From Gentiana macrophylla (Eukaryota; Streptophyta; Magnoliopsida; Gentianales; Gentianaceae), in the NCBI GenBank assembly GCA_026214975.1, contig JAOBSW010000488.1:62001-126000 (forward strand): a stretch of 64,000 nt of DNA, in the 5' to 3' direction. Below the pieces are notes generated by a model. The model worked only from the letters and a program-made list of their open reading frames with translations, did no database searches and was not told where the DNA came from. Each line of letters starts with the position of its first letter. Within the stretch, counting starts at the first letter, position 1. The position numbers and the translations under genes were made by a program. Positions 35,390-46,610 of the stretch are shown here, piece by piece.

Positions 35390-37357
35390 ATGGCTTCAGC
35401 TTTTTCAGTTCAAAAATCAAGCCAGCACTGTATGAAATCGATCTTTACTGGATCGTTCTTCTAACCCGAGTACTATCTAGCTTTGTGCAACTATGATCCT
35501 CAAGCACAAAGATTGGCCGATGGATGCACAAATCTGGGGCTAAGGACCTTCTTAAATCCCCCAATCACAGAGATATGCTATGAAAACATAATCACCTTCG
35601 AAAAAAATGCAGATTTCGTACCCAGTGAGAAGAGGGGTAACCCAGATTGTATTGTTTGCAACATATTTGGACGAGAACTGATTATCACCTCAGGTCTCCT
35701 CCATAGATGTCTAAATCTCTCAAGCACTGGCCCAGTAGATTTAAAGAGGATGGAAATCGATATCAACGCTTTCTGGGCTAAGATAGCCAAGAATCCAAGG
35801 AAGGGAGGCAAGAAAATGAACTTTTATAGAGCGGCACTCAAACAACCGTTTGCCGAGTTTGCCCCCTTACTAACCAAGAACATTGAAGGAAGAAAGGCTT
35901 CTATGCACAACATGATTGAGGTTAGAATCAAACTGATGGCTGTTATCTACCAAGGCCTTCAGTTCAACTGGTCGTTGTTCATCTTCAACAGATTGAAGGA
36001 ACAACTTCAAAGAGAGATTGATCTGGGCACTCACAGAAGCAAGTTGTTTTTTGGGAAAGAAAATCATATGGGCTCTCTCCTCAATTTTTATTTGATCAAT
36101 TCAAAGTGCGACCCATTCAACTGCTCAAACTGCATAAGGCAAAGGTAATGTTTACCTATGTTAAACCATCCCAAAAACCACAACCCACATCAGGAAGGAA
36201 ACAAAAGCAACCTGCAAGCAGCAGGTCAAGCATTGGGAGAACGACTAGATCCTAATCAGGATAAGTTCAACACAGGAGTCTACCCTATAATAAGGATAGA
36301 CCCATTGTGATAAGTGATGATTAAAGAACATCAGGAAGACGAAGTCTATCTAGAAGAAGGTGAGGAAAGATACTACCTCACTCTATCCGAAGATGAGGAA
36401 GATGACGATGAAGAGAAAGAAGATGATCATCTAAATGATGATCAAAACATGTTTGAAACTTCTGAAGACGATCTGACGCTCCAAAAAGTGATTCTAAAGA
36501 GCAGCAGCAAAGTTCAACAACAGCTGAGTGAACCAGCTGAGGAACTTCACTCAGCGGACTATGAAGGAACCCCCAATATTGATCAATGGGGAATACCAGA
36601 TGAGGAAGGAGATGCTGTAGTACAAGATGAAGTAGCACACTCCCCACCAGGACTTGGAGGTGAGGGACACTCTAGACAATCTCTATCTGATCTAGAGATT
36701 GAAAAAGAAGTAGTCGAAGAAGAAGGAGATCCGGCTGATGCATCTGCACCAGCATAGGAAGATCCAGACAGATTTTTCAATCTAGATATCAATCCACTGA
36801 TTATGGACAATGAAAGGCAGTACCTGAGCAGACAAAATCTTAAAACTGCACTGAGAATTAATGAAACCTCCATTCATCACAAGATTGAGGCTCTAATTAG
36901 TCATATTAAAGTTCAGGATGTCAAGATGGAGAGGCAAGGAGACTTACTCTGCAATCTAAAACATCTAATTCCCCATCATGTCCAGACAAATCTAGAATTC
37001 TTGGCAGAGACACTTGATGGCAAACTCAACCCCCTGGTTGATACTATGAATGAGCACACTCTACAAATTCAGACTCTTGATGGCATTCTAGATGAGTCAG
37101 GAAGCAGGTTAACACTATCATCCAAGTATCTGAATCCACAAATAAAATTCTGGAAGAACGGTTTGGTGCTACCAAAAAGAGGGAAGGTAGCAGTAAGCCT
37201 GAAAGCTCCAAAGGGAAGGGAAGCTCAACAGGCAAGGGAAAGGGCATCAGGTTTGAAGAGAAGAATTAACCCTTTAATGGGAAGCTCAACAGGCAAGGAC
37301 AAGGGCATCAGGTTTGAAAAGAAGAAACAGCCTTTTAATAATAACTTTTGCCTTTGA
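35390..37357 (+). pseudogene. Post-pol ORF of CP1 (copy 2)
   Basis: The start codon at 35390 opens MASAFSVQKSS; codon 25 is a stop, and the same frame then stays open to 36148. The N-terminal domain (residues about 30-250) includes GRELIITSGLLHRC and the HNMIEVRIKLMAVIYQ helix. This pattern parallels B-family ORF2 and resembles the putative plant transposon protein domain. A TAATG overlap at 36146-36150 leads to a second frame with basic, then Asp/Glu-rich regions (36314-36757) and a coiled-coil C-terminus (36803-37357). A tandem repeat of about 62 bp at 37218-37330 encodes a Lys/Gly-rich tail. The role is unknown. Confidence 0.72.
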
Positions 37358-37477
37358 ATAATTTTGAATGAACTTTTTATTGCCCTTCTATGGATGAATA
37401 AAATTATGGAGTTTTATTCTTTTATTATACGAAAAATGTTTACTTATGTTCCGTCTTATGAGGGTTTTGGCATCATC

Positions 37478-37491
37478 AAAATGGGGGAAAT
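37478..37491 (+). other. Polypurine tract of CP1
   Basis: AAAATGGGGGAAAT (one T interruption) just before the right LTR. Confidence 0.8.
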
Positions 37492-37772
37492 TGTTAGGAA
37501 CATTTTATGTGTTTTGATGATGGCCATACTAGCTGTTATAGCAAGCCTGAAATAAGTTAGAAATCTTTGTATAAGTCTTTACTTAGAGTCTGACATGTTG
37601 TATAAGTTTAGTCAGACAAGTATTGTACTAGTTGGTAGGATGGCTAAGTGAAACAGCAATTCGGCGAAGTGAAGACAACCAAGTACCAGCAGAGAATAAT
37701 GAAGACTTATGGAGTGACTTATAACTAGGGAAGTCTGTGATGACCTTGGATAAGTCTAAGTTATAATACAAG
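37492..37772 (+). repeat. CP1 right LTR, first part
   Basis: Starts TGTTAGGAACATT. Interrupted at 37773 by element B2; the last five bases ACAAG (37768-37772) are repeated at 46606-46610. Confidence 0.9.
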
Positions 37773-39524
37773 TGTTGGAAATAAAATTTATGTTTTGATG
37801 ATGATTCATCACTTATTCAGTCATTGTTCTAGATCCCATTGATGAAGTGTCATAACTAGCTGTTATAGTGCAAAGCAAAAAGATGTCTAGATATCAATGT
37901 ATAGGATTTAATAGAGTCTAATACTTGTATAAGTTAAATCAGACAAGCAATGTAATATTTTTAGGTTGTGAACTGAGATAACTAGAAAACTAAGATAACG
38001 GGAAACTGGAATTTAGTCAAACTGACTCAGACTACACCAATATGAAACTGAAGAAGATAAGCTCGCTGAGGGACACAAACTCGGTTGGCCTATCTAGAAG
38101 ATTGAAGAACTGAGGGATCAAACTCAGTTGATGAAGAACTGAGGGTCACAGACTTAGTTATTGAAGACAGAAGAACTGAGGGTTCAAACTCAGTTATGAA
38201 GACTATGTCGAGACTGTAAAGTTAGAATTCAGGCAAGATTGTGATGACCTAAACTAACTTTATGGATCTTGTATGGGAAGCTAAGATACATAAGGACAAT
38301 GATGTCTTTGCTAATTAATTCCTTAGTGTACTCTGATTAAGTCAATTATAATCAGATGAAAACTGGAGTACTGATTGTTGAAGAAGAGTAAACACTCAGT
38401 TAAAGCTCTTACAAACTGAGAACTGATAATGCTCTCAGTAAATCAGTTTTGAAACTAAGGTTCAACCAAACTGAAGAAAATTCAACCGTTACAGTACAAG
38501 GATCATGATTGGAGGATAATCTATCCGTTCTGACAAGTAACGTACAAGCAAGAAAGCAGGACCACTAACGGCTACAAGGATTTGAACTCATAGAAATTTG
38601 ACCTTTAGAAAAACCACTATAAATAGACTACTTCTATCAGAAAGAAACGGGGTGAAGAAAGAGGAATTCTAAGAATCAATCTAGTCAAGAAAGATCAAAT
38701 TAAGGGGGAAAAGCCATTTTAAAAGAATTCCTACTAGATACTTAATTGCAAGATCAAGAAATTTTTTCAAGTGTTCATTAGATTCAAAGAAAGATCAAGA
38801 TCACTCATTTGAAGAAATCCAGAGCTGTGCATAACTTATACATCTATGAGAAAAGCTCAAATCACAATTGAATCATAATTATTGATTCAAGTCTCAACTT
38901 TCATTATATCAAAGGTTCAGACTGTTAAACACCAAGAAGGTGTGAAGGACAGTTGAGTGTAGTCAAGAAGACTGTGGTTGTGATGAGCTGGTGAAGAGGC
39001 AATTCAACCCTCCAAGGACCAGTGTTTCGAACAATTGAAGAGCATCAATTCTACCTGTTCTACAAGTGTTTAGATAGTGAAGCTAGGGATTAGTCAAGGA
39101 CTATCAGTTTAGAACTTTTTGTAACCGGGCCATCTCAAAGATGTTCTAGTGGAATTTTCCTCTGCATCACAGGGGAAGAGAGGACTGACAGGATTACACC
39201 ACCTGCAACCTCTATAATTCTTGTTTATTTACTTTACGCATTTACTTACTTTATTACAGTCATAAGTATCTTGTTCTTATTTACAAGAAACTGAGTCAAC
39301 AAGTTATCTGATAACTTATATTTTATAAAGGCTAATTCTATCCGCTGCCAGTTAACTAGACTAAGAATAAGTCAGTATCGACTTATACTCAGTTGAGTTA
39401 GCCTAACTCCGAACAAGCATTAGTTGAACTCTATCTAATTTAAGATTCAGTTTTGGAAATTTTTTTGGTGACAAGTTTATTCACCCCCCTCTAAACTTGT
39501 GTTAGCCTTTCTTAGGGACCAACA
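37773..39524 (+). repeat. 5' LTR of B2
   Basis: 1752 bp, TATA box at 38618-38625. A degenerate tandem array at about 38100-38205 has units of about 30-38 bp, each with AACTGAGGG then CTCAGTT. Confidence 0.92.
38618..38625 (+). promoter_or_regulatory. TATA box of B2 5' LTR
   Basis: TATAAATA, also at 45699-45706 in the 3' LTR. Confidence 0.72.
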
Positions 39525-39539
39525 ATTGGTATCGGAGCA
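39525..39539 (+). other. Primer binding site of B2
   Basis: ATTGGTATCGGAGCA, identical to B1, directly after the LTR. Confidence 0.87.
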
Positions 39540-39633
39540 GTTCTTCCATTTGGAAGTGATCCAAAGACATCTTACAAACCAGTTGTTGAAAACCCCTTCT
39601 GTATCATTTATAAAAGTATTTTTTTGAAATTCA

Positions 39634-40973
39634 ATGGACCCATCTAGAATTAGAAGTTGGCTGAATAACCCCCTGACTGACTATTTGCAGAATGTTGTTT
39701 CTGAATTTCAGGATCAAGTATTTGAATGATTCAGTACTACGAGCTCACATACAAATCCAGAACCTTATTTTAGTAATGATAAGGATATTGTCTTTAACGC
39801 GTATAACGATGAATCCAGAGGATTTCCATCCCTAAGTGATATGTTAGAAGAAGTAGAAAAAGAGTTGCTACGAGTAGCTGATTATATAGAAGAAAAATTG
39901 ACTGAAAACATTATTGAAGATCCATTCATCGGAAAAGCCAAAGATATTGTTGAGATTCTACCGATGAGCTATGGAGGTGAAACTGATGCGGAAATCATAC
40001 TGCTAGGAGCAGTACAAGCAAATATTAATGATAAAGGGAAGCAAGTTCTAAATGATGATGATTCCTCAACAGAAAATTTACCTATCAAACACCAGGAGGT
40101 AATTGCATTTGCATCCAGCATTCACACTGCCATGAACAATCATAGAAATAAAGACTTCAATAAAACCTTGGACATGCTCATAAAGGAATTAAACGAAATT
40201 CAAAATAATTATGAGAATGTCAAAAAGGAGAAAATGTTATTGAAAGCTGAAGTTTCGAGATTAAATGCTGAGATCAATTTAATCAAGGCTAATAATAGAA
40301 CCAAGATAATTCGCCCAACTGATGAACTGACAGAAGTAATAAACATTACAGATTCATCAGTTGATCCAATTCCCAGCGCTCAATTCAAACCTGGAAAACC
40401 ATTTGGAGACAGATCTGGTTTAGGGTTTGTTAATCAACAAAATTCTATGTTCAGACCAAGTTCAGTTGTAATGAAATTTGTGACTGCATAGCAGTCAGAA
40501 ACTCAGAAAACTGATAAAATTATTAGAATTGACAACAACTCAGCACATCTAAATGCACGAACTGATAGAACTGAAAAATCAGTTGGTAAAAAGCACCAAA
40601 CCTACAGATTTTACAGGAAGGCTCAGAAGGCTGAAAAAGATAAAACTGATCGGAGATCAATAAGAAAAATCTTCAAGTCTCATCCACCTAAGAATGAAGA
40701 TCATTCATGGAATAATAAACTCAGAAGAAAAGGAAGACTATTTCCCACTGATGAAGACTGGAACAAACCATCACATCAGTTCCACAAAACTAACAAAACA
40801 AAAACCATTAGAACAAAACAGCAAGAATTTGTGAAAATTGACTTTACTCAGTCAAAATATCAAGAGGGTATAAAGTCAAAAATAAAATTATATCATCGAA
40901 AACTAATAAGTTAGGACCCAAACAGATATGGGTACCGAAAATCTCATTTTGTTTTGCAGGAGAATATTGCTAA
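39634..40973 (+). pseudogene. B2 ORF1, truncated Gag (tail only)
   Basis: Opens MDPSRIRSWLNNPLTDYLQ. An in-frame stop falls near 39728. It is open from 39841 to 40491, covering the acidic region, the coiled coil (NYENVKKEKMLLKAEVSRLN) and the linker FKPGKPFGDRSGLGF, then broken again. It ends with GPKQIWVPKISF (about 40914-40949) and a stop at 40971-40973. In CP1 the same motif leads directly into protease, so pol was removed precisely downstream. No capsid-type domain and no zinc knuckle are seen. Confidence 0.77.
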
Positions 40974-41348
40974 CTGAGAACTGAAGAGGTGTGATTCTCA
41001 TAACTGAGTTGTATTCACAAATGAGTTTTTGAATTCCGTATAAGTACAAGACTGAACGTGTACAGCTGGAAATACACCGCATCTACCCTACTTACTACTA
41101 TCTAGCTACGGATGTCAAGAAAAGACATGATCCTTTTCAATCTCAACCGTCCATCTTTTCCACTCATCCTCATTTTTGCAATCTCAAAACATTTATGACA
41201 AGACGTTTTGAGTCCCACTCAATTCTTAACTACCTTTGCTACAAATTAAAAATAACCCAGAATTTTCTTGTATAATTATTCACACTCGAATTTTGAATCT
41301 ATTCACTAAATCCCTAAGTTTTCAAATTCTCAAACAAATCCAAAAAAA
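40974..41348 (+). promoter_or_regulatory. B2 ORF2 leader with degenerate internal TATA
   Basis: At 41247-41254 the sequence reads TAAAAATA where B1 and B4 have TATAAATA, 102 bp before the ORF2 ATG. The start of the leader (LRTE in one frame) may retain the last codons of pol. Confidence 0.5.
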
Positions 41349-44300
41349 ATGACTTCTACTCATGTTGAACCTGGAATGATCATCTCTCATGATCAGCTTA
41401 TTGCAAAATATGCTGATCAAACTCTAGCCAAAGTTATTGCAGCAAAAAATCGGCAAATCAAAGGATTGGATGCTGTATTCAACATCAATCTAAAGAATGT
41501 ATGTCTGGAAAGCATTGGAGACTTATATGAATTTGGAAGTACAGCTCTAGAAGGAGAGGGCACACACACTTTTACCACAACTGTCAATGGTAAGCAGATC
41601 AAAGTTACTGAAGACCTAATTATAGAGATTTTTGGGTTCGACAAATCTGGAGGTACGGCAGCCATCAAGTTGACCAAAGAACAGAAGGATAAATTATGGA
41701 AAGATATAGCAATTGATGCAGACTCCACAGTTTTACAAACCGGGAGCACAAGTTTACTCAAACCAGAATTCAATTTTCTCACCAAAATGTTAGCAAATTG
41801 CATAATTGGAAATGCAGGAAATTTTAGCAATCTCTCTGGAGCAAAATTGGATTTATTATATGTGATTTAGTTTGGAGAAAATTTCAATTGGCAAAGATAT
41901 CTATTTGATCAATTAGTGGCACAATCAATTGACACACCCAAAAGGAAGACCGATGTCAAGAAAGGTCGATTCTATCATAAGAAGACTCTTGTACTGGTGG
42001 TCCAAAGAATACTCGATCATTTTGGAATCGCAAAGATGAAAGAAACACCGATTGCCGATGGGAAGATTGTTATTAATGAAGAAAAACCTAGAAAAAGAAA
42101 AGCTGAAGGTTCTGTGAGTGAACCTAAAAAGGAGAAAAGAAGAAAGTTGAAGAAAGTAGTAGCTGGAGATGAAGCCTTGGAACAAGTTGAAGAATTAAGG
42201 AAAAGAAGGAAACAATTGGAAGATTCAGAGAAAGACAAATCTGATCTTGTTTCACCAACAAAAGTCACTACTTCAGTTGCTGAAGGATCATCACAAATAG
42301 TTGAACTGAAGTTACTCTTACCGAATCTGTTCCAACATCTGTAACTAAAGCTTTGCCAATTCAAGAGCCACTTACACATACACAAGAAATTGAAATGACA
42401 AAGGAAACTGAAGTTGTCAACAAAGAACAGAATGTTGAAGCTGACTTACAGAAGGAAGCTGAGACTCAGAGGGAACAGACCGTGAGAGTTGAGCATGATG
42501 ATGAAGGATCTGACAGCGAAGAAAGATTGATTGACAAAGCAACTATGGACATGCTTCTGTTACTTTCAAAATCTAGATCCACACCTCAAAAATCAGCTTC
42601 CCGATTAGAATTTGAAGAATCAATCAAAGAATTTTCAGCTTCTCACTCTGAAGATAAAGGAGCTGAAGTAGAATCAAGATCGACTAAGATCATTCACTTG
42701 GACGAGCTGGTCCATGAAGAAGAACTCAATGAATGCATGATGAAAGAAGTTCCAGTTACTGAATTGGAACTTGAACCTATTAGAGAACAAGTTACTGAAG
42801 AACTTGTTAGTGACAAGAATTTGGAAACTGAGCCGTTAATCTCAGTTTCAGCCATTGAACGAGATACATCAATCATCCCAATCACTGCTGAGGGAGGAAC
42901 CAGTAGAACTGACCGTATGCAAACTGAAGATGTTATTCTGAAAGATGACCAGGCGATCACAAGAAAATCTGAGGAGATTGTCACTCAATCTAAGTCCTCA
43001 ACTGATCATGGAGAACTAATGACAGCTGATTATGAGCGATTGTGCAATTATCAAATCTGGAAATTCAGTTCTATTGCCAATCAAAGGAGTCAGCTATCAG
43101 AAATGGAAGATGCTGAAAAATGGGTATTTGACCTCTATAACATTACAAATCTATAAGAAATAATCAATACCGATGAATTCTTAAATCAAGGATATGCACT
43201 GATCAGAAATAGTTATTGGAAGGAAGCCACAGCTGGTGGAAGTTCCATAAAGGATGATGATGATAATGATTCTCAGGAAGATCCTAATTTTCAAAAAGGG
43301 ATTCTTGCCTCTTTACAAGAAAAGAAGACTGAGACTGATCAGAACACTGATGATGATTCTAGTAGCTCTGAAGAAAGCAGTGGAAGTTCAAGTTCTAAAA
43401 CTGTATCTGATGCACACCAACAAGAAGAAGGAGGTTATCAATCTCCTATTGATAAGTCTATGCTAGAAATAGCAAGAACTGTGGCAAACATGGCTGGAGA
43501 AGAATCAGATGAAGAATTTAACGTACATATATCACCTGTAAGAAATGTTGATCAATCAAGTTTACAAGAAATTAGAAAAAAATCTGAAGAAAGGAGAAGA
43601 TCGGCATAATACAAAGAAAAACTGAAGCAAGTTGTTCTCTCACCGCTGAAGCAAGCCAAATCAACTGAAGCTAAGAAAAGCAAAGCCAATGAACAACTAG
43701 CTGGAAGCTCAAAAGACGTACATACTCAGGTTGATCTCATTAAATTCTATCATAATGAGATAATCAGAATTCAGAAGGACGATAACAGTATGTTTAGAAA
43801 AGTTCTAAAGTCCTTAGAGGCTAGCAAAATGAAAGAAGCGAACTTGAAAAGGAGATGGATATCGTCACTAGTAACTGTCAAGACACTCTGATTGAGCTTC
43901 GAAAGACAACCATTGAAAACGATGCAAGAAGAGATGAAACCAAAGACAGATGGGAAGGTATTCTCAATAATCTGGATGACAGAATGATTCTAATGGAACA
44001 AGGCATGAAGGACTCAGTTGTAGCTCAAACCATTTTGGCATCAACCCAGCAGAATCTGAACAATTACATCAAAAGCCTAATTGATAAGGATGATGTCAAT
44101 AAAGGGGAAAGTTTGGACATCTTAAAAGTACATGCAACTGAGATGCCACAAGTCCTTGCAAACATTGATGATAAACTGGCTGAACTGAAGAAAGCTAGAG
44201 GAGAATTTACTGATGAGGAAATGGAGCTAATTTCCAAATACTTAGAGCCAACTGATAAAAGAATTGGCTTGGATTCTTGTCTCTATAGTTTATTCAAAAA

Positions 44301-44679
44301 TCTACCAGCCAGAGAAGAAGAATCAAGAGAAGAATCTCTAGAAACATTCCTACATATGCAGAAGATTCTCATGCATTACTGGAACAAACTTAAGAAATAG
44401 GAAAAGAATGGTACTCTAGATAAAGGATCAGATAAAATTGAAAAGGCTGAACCTGAATTTGTTCAGAATCTACTAAAAACAACCACCAATGAACGGCTGA
44501 GGACATCTGTTTTTGCTTTCGCTATTCTGTTCAAAAGCAAATTCTTCGGCAAACACAATTTATCTGAATCATGGAACATATGGGCAAGCATCCATGGAAT
44601 CGAAAGCACAACAACAAATGATGCTATGAGGAATGTTGCTGAAGCTTATGACAATCGATTGAGTTTAACTGTTAAGTAA
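41349..44679 (+). pseudogene. B2 ORF2, large post-pol-type protein
   Basis: Opens MTSTHVEPGMIISHDQ. The N-terminal domain to about 41870 is open, then a TAG interrupts. Further open parts are 41916-42344 (RKRK-rich), 42353-43156 (Glu/Thr-rich linker, then YQIWKFSSIANQRSQ), a Ser/Asp cluster near 43350, and 43855-44400 (helical C-terminal part with FLHMQKILMHYWNK). It ends at the TAA of 44677-44679. The order matches B1 and B4, so these parts descend from one long protein of about 1,100 residues. Function unknown. Confidence 0.72.
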
Positions 44680-44839
44680 AAAGAAGTTGTTTTTTTAGCT
44701 CTTTTTATTATGTTATATTTTATTACCGTACCTTGTAACTCTGTTATCAATAAATTCTCAGTTTCTCAGTTCACTGTGTTACTTACTGTATCTTGTTTTA
44801 TCTTTTTGCATTGCTTTTAAGGAGGGTACTGACATCATC

Positions 44840-44853
44840 AAAAAGGGGGAAAT
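44840..44853 (+). other. Polypurine tract of B2
   Basis: AAAAAGGGGGAAAT, identical to B1. Confidence 0.88.
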
Positions 44854-46605
44854 TGTTGGAAATAAAATTTATGTTTTGATGATGATTCATCACTTATTCA
44901 GTCATTGTTCTAGACCTCATTGATGAAGTGTCATAACTAGCTGTTATAGTGCAAAGCAAAAAGATGTCTAGATATCAATGTATAGGATTTAATAGAGTCT
45001 GATAGTTGTATAAGTTAAATCAGACAAGCAATGTAATATTTCTAGGTTGTGAACTGAGATAACAAGAAAACTGAGATAACAGGAAACTGGAATTTAGTCA
45101 AACTGACTCATACTACACCGATATGAAACTGAAGAAGATAAGCTCGCTGTGGGACACAAACTCGATTGGCCTATCTAGAAGATTGAAGAACTGAGGGATC
45201 AAACTCAGTTGATGAAGAACTGAGGGTCACATACTCAGTTATTGAAGACAGAAGAACTGAGGGTTCAAACTCAGTTATGAAGACTACGTCGAGACTGTAA
45301 AGTTAGAATTCAGGCAAGATTGTGATGACCTGAACAGACTTTATGGATTTTGTATGGGAAGCTAAGACACATAAGGACAATGATGTCTTTGCTAATTAAT
45401 TCCTTGGTGTACTCTGATTAAGTCAATTATAATCAGATGATGGCGAGTATCTTGATTGTTGAAGAAGAGTAAACACTCAGTTAAAGCTCTTACAAACTGA
45501 GAACTGATAATGCTCTCAGTAAATCAGTTTTGAAACTAAGGTTTAACCAAACAGAAGAAAATTCAACCGTTACAGTATAAGGATCACGATTGGAGGATAA
45601 TCTATCCATTCTGACAAGTAACATACAAGCAAGAAAGCAGGACCACTAACGACTACAAGGATTTGAACTCACAGAAATTTGACCCTTAGAAAAACCCCTA
45701 TAAATAGAATACTTCTATCAGAAAGAAACGGGGTGAAGAAATAGGAATTCTAAGAATCAATCTAGTCAAGAAAGATAAAATTAAGGGGGAAAAGCCATTT
45801 TAACAGAATTCTTACTAGATACTTAATTGCAAGATCAAGAAATTTCTTCAAGTGTTCATTACATTCAAAGAAAGATCAAGATCACTCATTTGAAGAAATC
45901 CAGAGCTGTGCATAACTTATACATCTAAGAGAAAAGCTCAAATCACAATTGAATCATAGTTATTGATTCAAGTCTCAACTTTGATTCTATCAAAGGTTTA
46001 GACTGTGAAACACCAAGAAGGTGTGAAGGACAGTTGAGTGTAGTCAGGAAGACTATGGTTGTGTTGAGCTGGTGAAGAGGCAATTCAACCCTCCAAGGAC
46101 CAGTGCTTCAAACAATTGAAGATCAGCAATTCTACCTGTTCTACAAGTATTTAGATAGTGAAGCTAGGGATTAGTCAAGGACTATCAGTTTAGAACTTTT
46201 TGTAACCGGGCCATCTCAAAGAAGTTCTAGTGGAATTTTCCTCCGCATCACTTGGGAAGAGAGGACTGACAGGATTACACACCTGGAACCTCTATTATTC
46301 TTGTTTATTTACTTTACGCATTTACTTACTTCATTACAGTCATAATTATCTAGTTCTTATTTACAAGAAACTGAGTCAACAAGTTATCTGATAACTTATA
46401 TTTTATAAAGGCTAATTCTATCCGCTGCCAGTTAACTACACTAAGAATAAGTCAGTATCGACTTATACTCAGTTGAGTTAGCTTAACTCCGCACAAGCTT
46501 TAGTTGAACTCTATCTGATTTAAGATTTAGTTTTGGGAAATTTTTTGGTGACAAGTTTATTCACCCCCCTCTAAACTTGTGTTAGCCTTTCCTAAGGGAC
46601 CAATA
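44854..46605 (+). repeat. 3' LTR of B2
   Basis: 1752 bp, the same length as the 5' LTR and visibly close to it. TATA box at 45699. Confidence 0.92.
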
Positions 46606-46610
46606 ACAAG

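Larger units (their letters stand above)
37773..46605 (+). mobile_element. Pol-less copia-related element B2, complete
   Basis: 8.83 kb with two LTRs of exactly 1752 bp (37773-39524, 44854-46605), a primer site, ORF1, ORF2 and a polypurine tract. The target repeat ACAAG sits in the CP1 right LTR. The interior shows the same two-gene, pol-less plan as B1. Of the copies here, B2 best preserves the GPKQIWVPK junction. The last bases of the element read CCAATA instead of CCAACA. Confidence 0.92.

Noticed and set aside
35390..37357. Envelope-like gene for the post-pol ORF and B-family ORF2
   Set aside because: No signal peptide, membrane segment or Cys pattern is visible; the proteins are acidic/basic with coiled coil.
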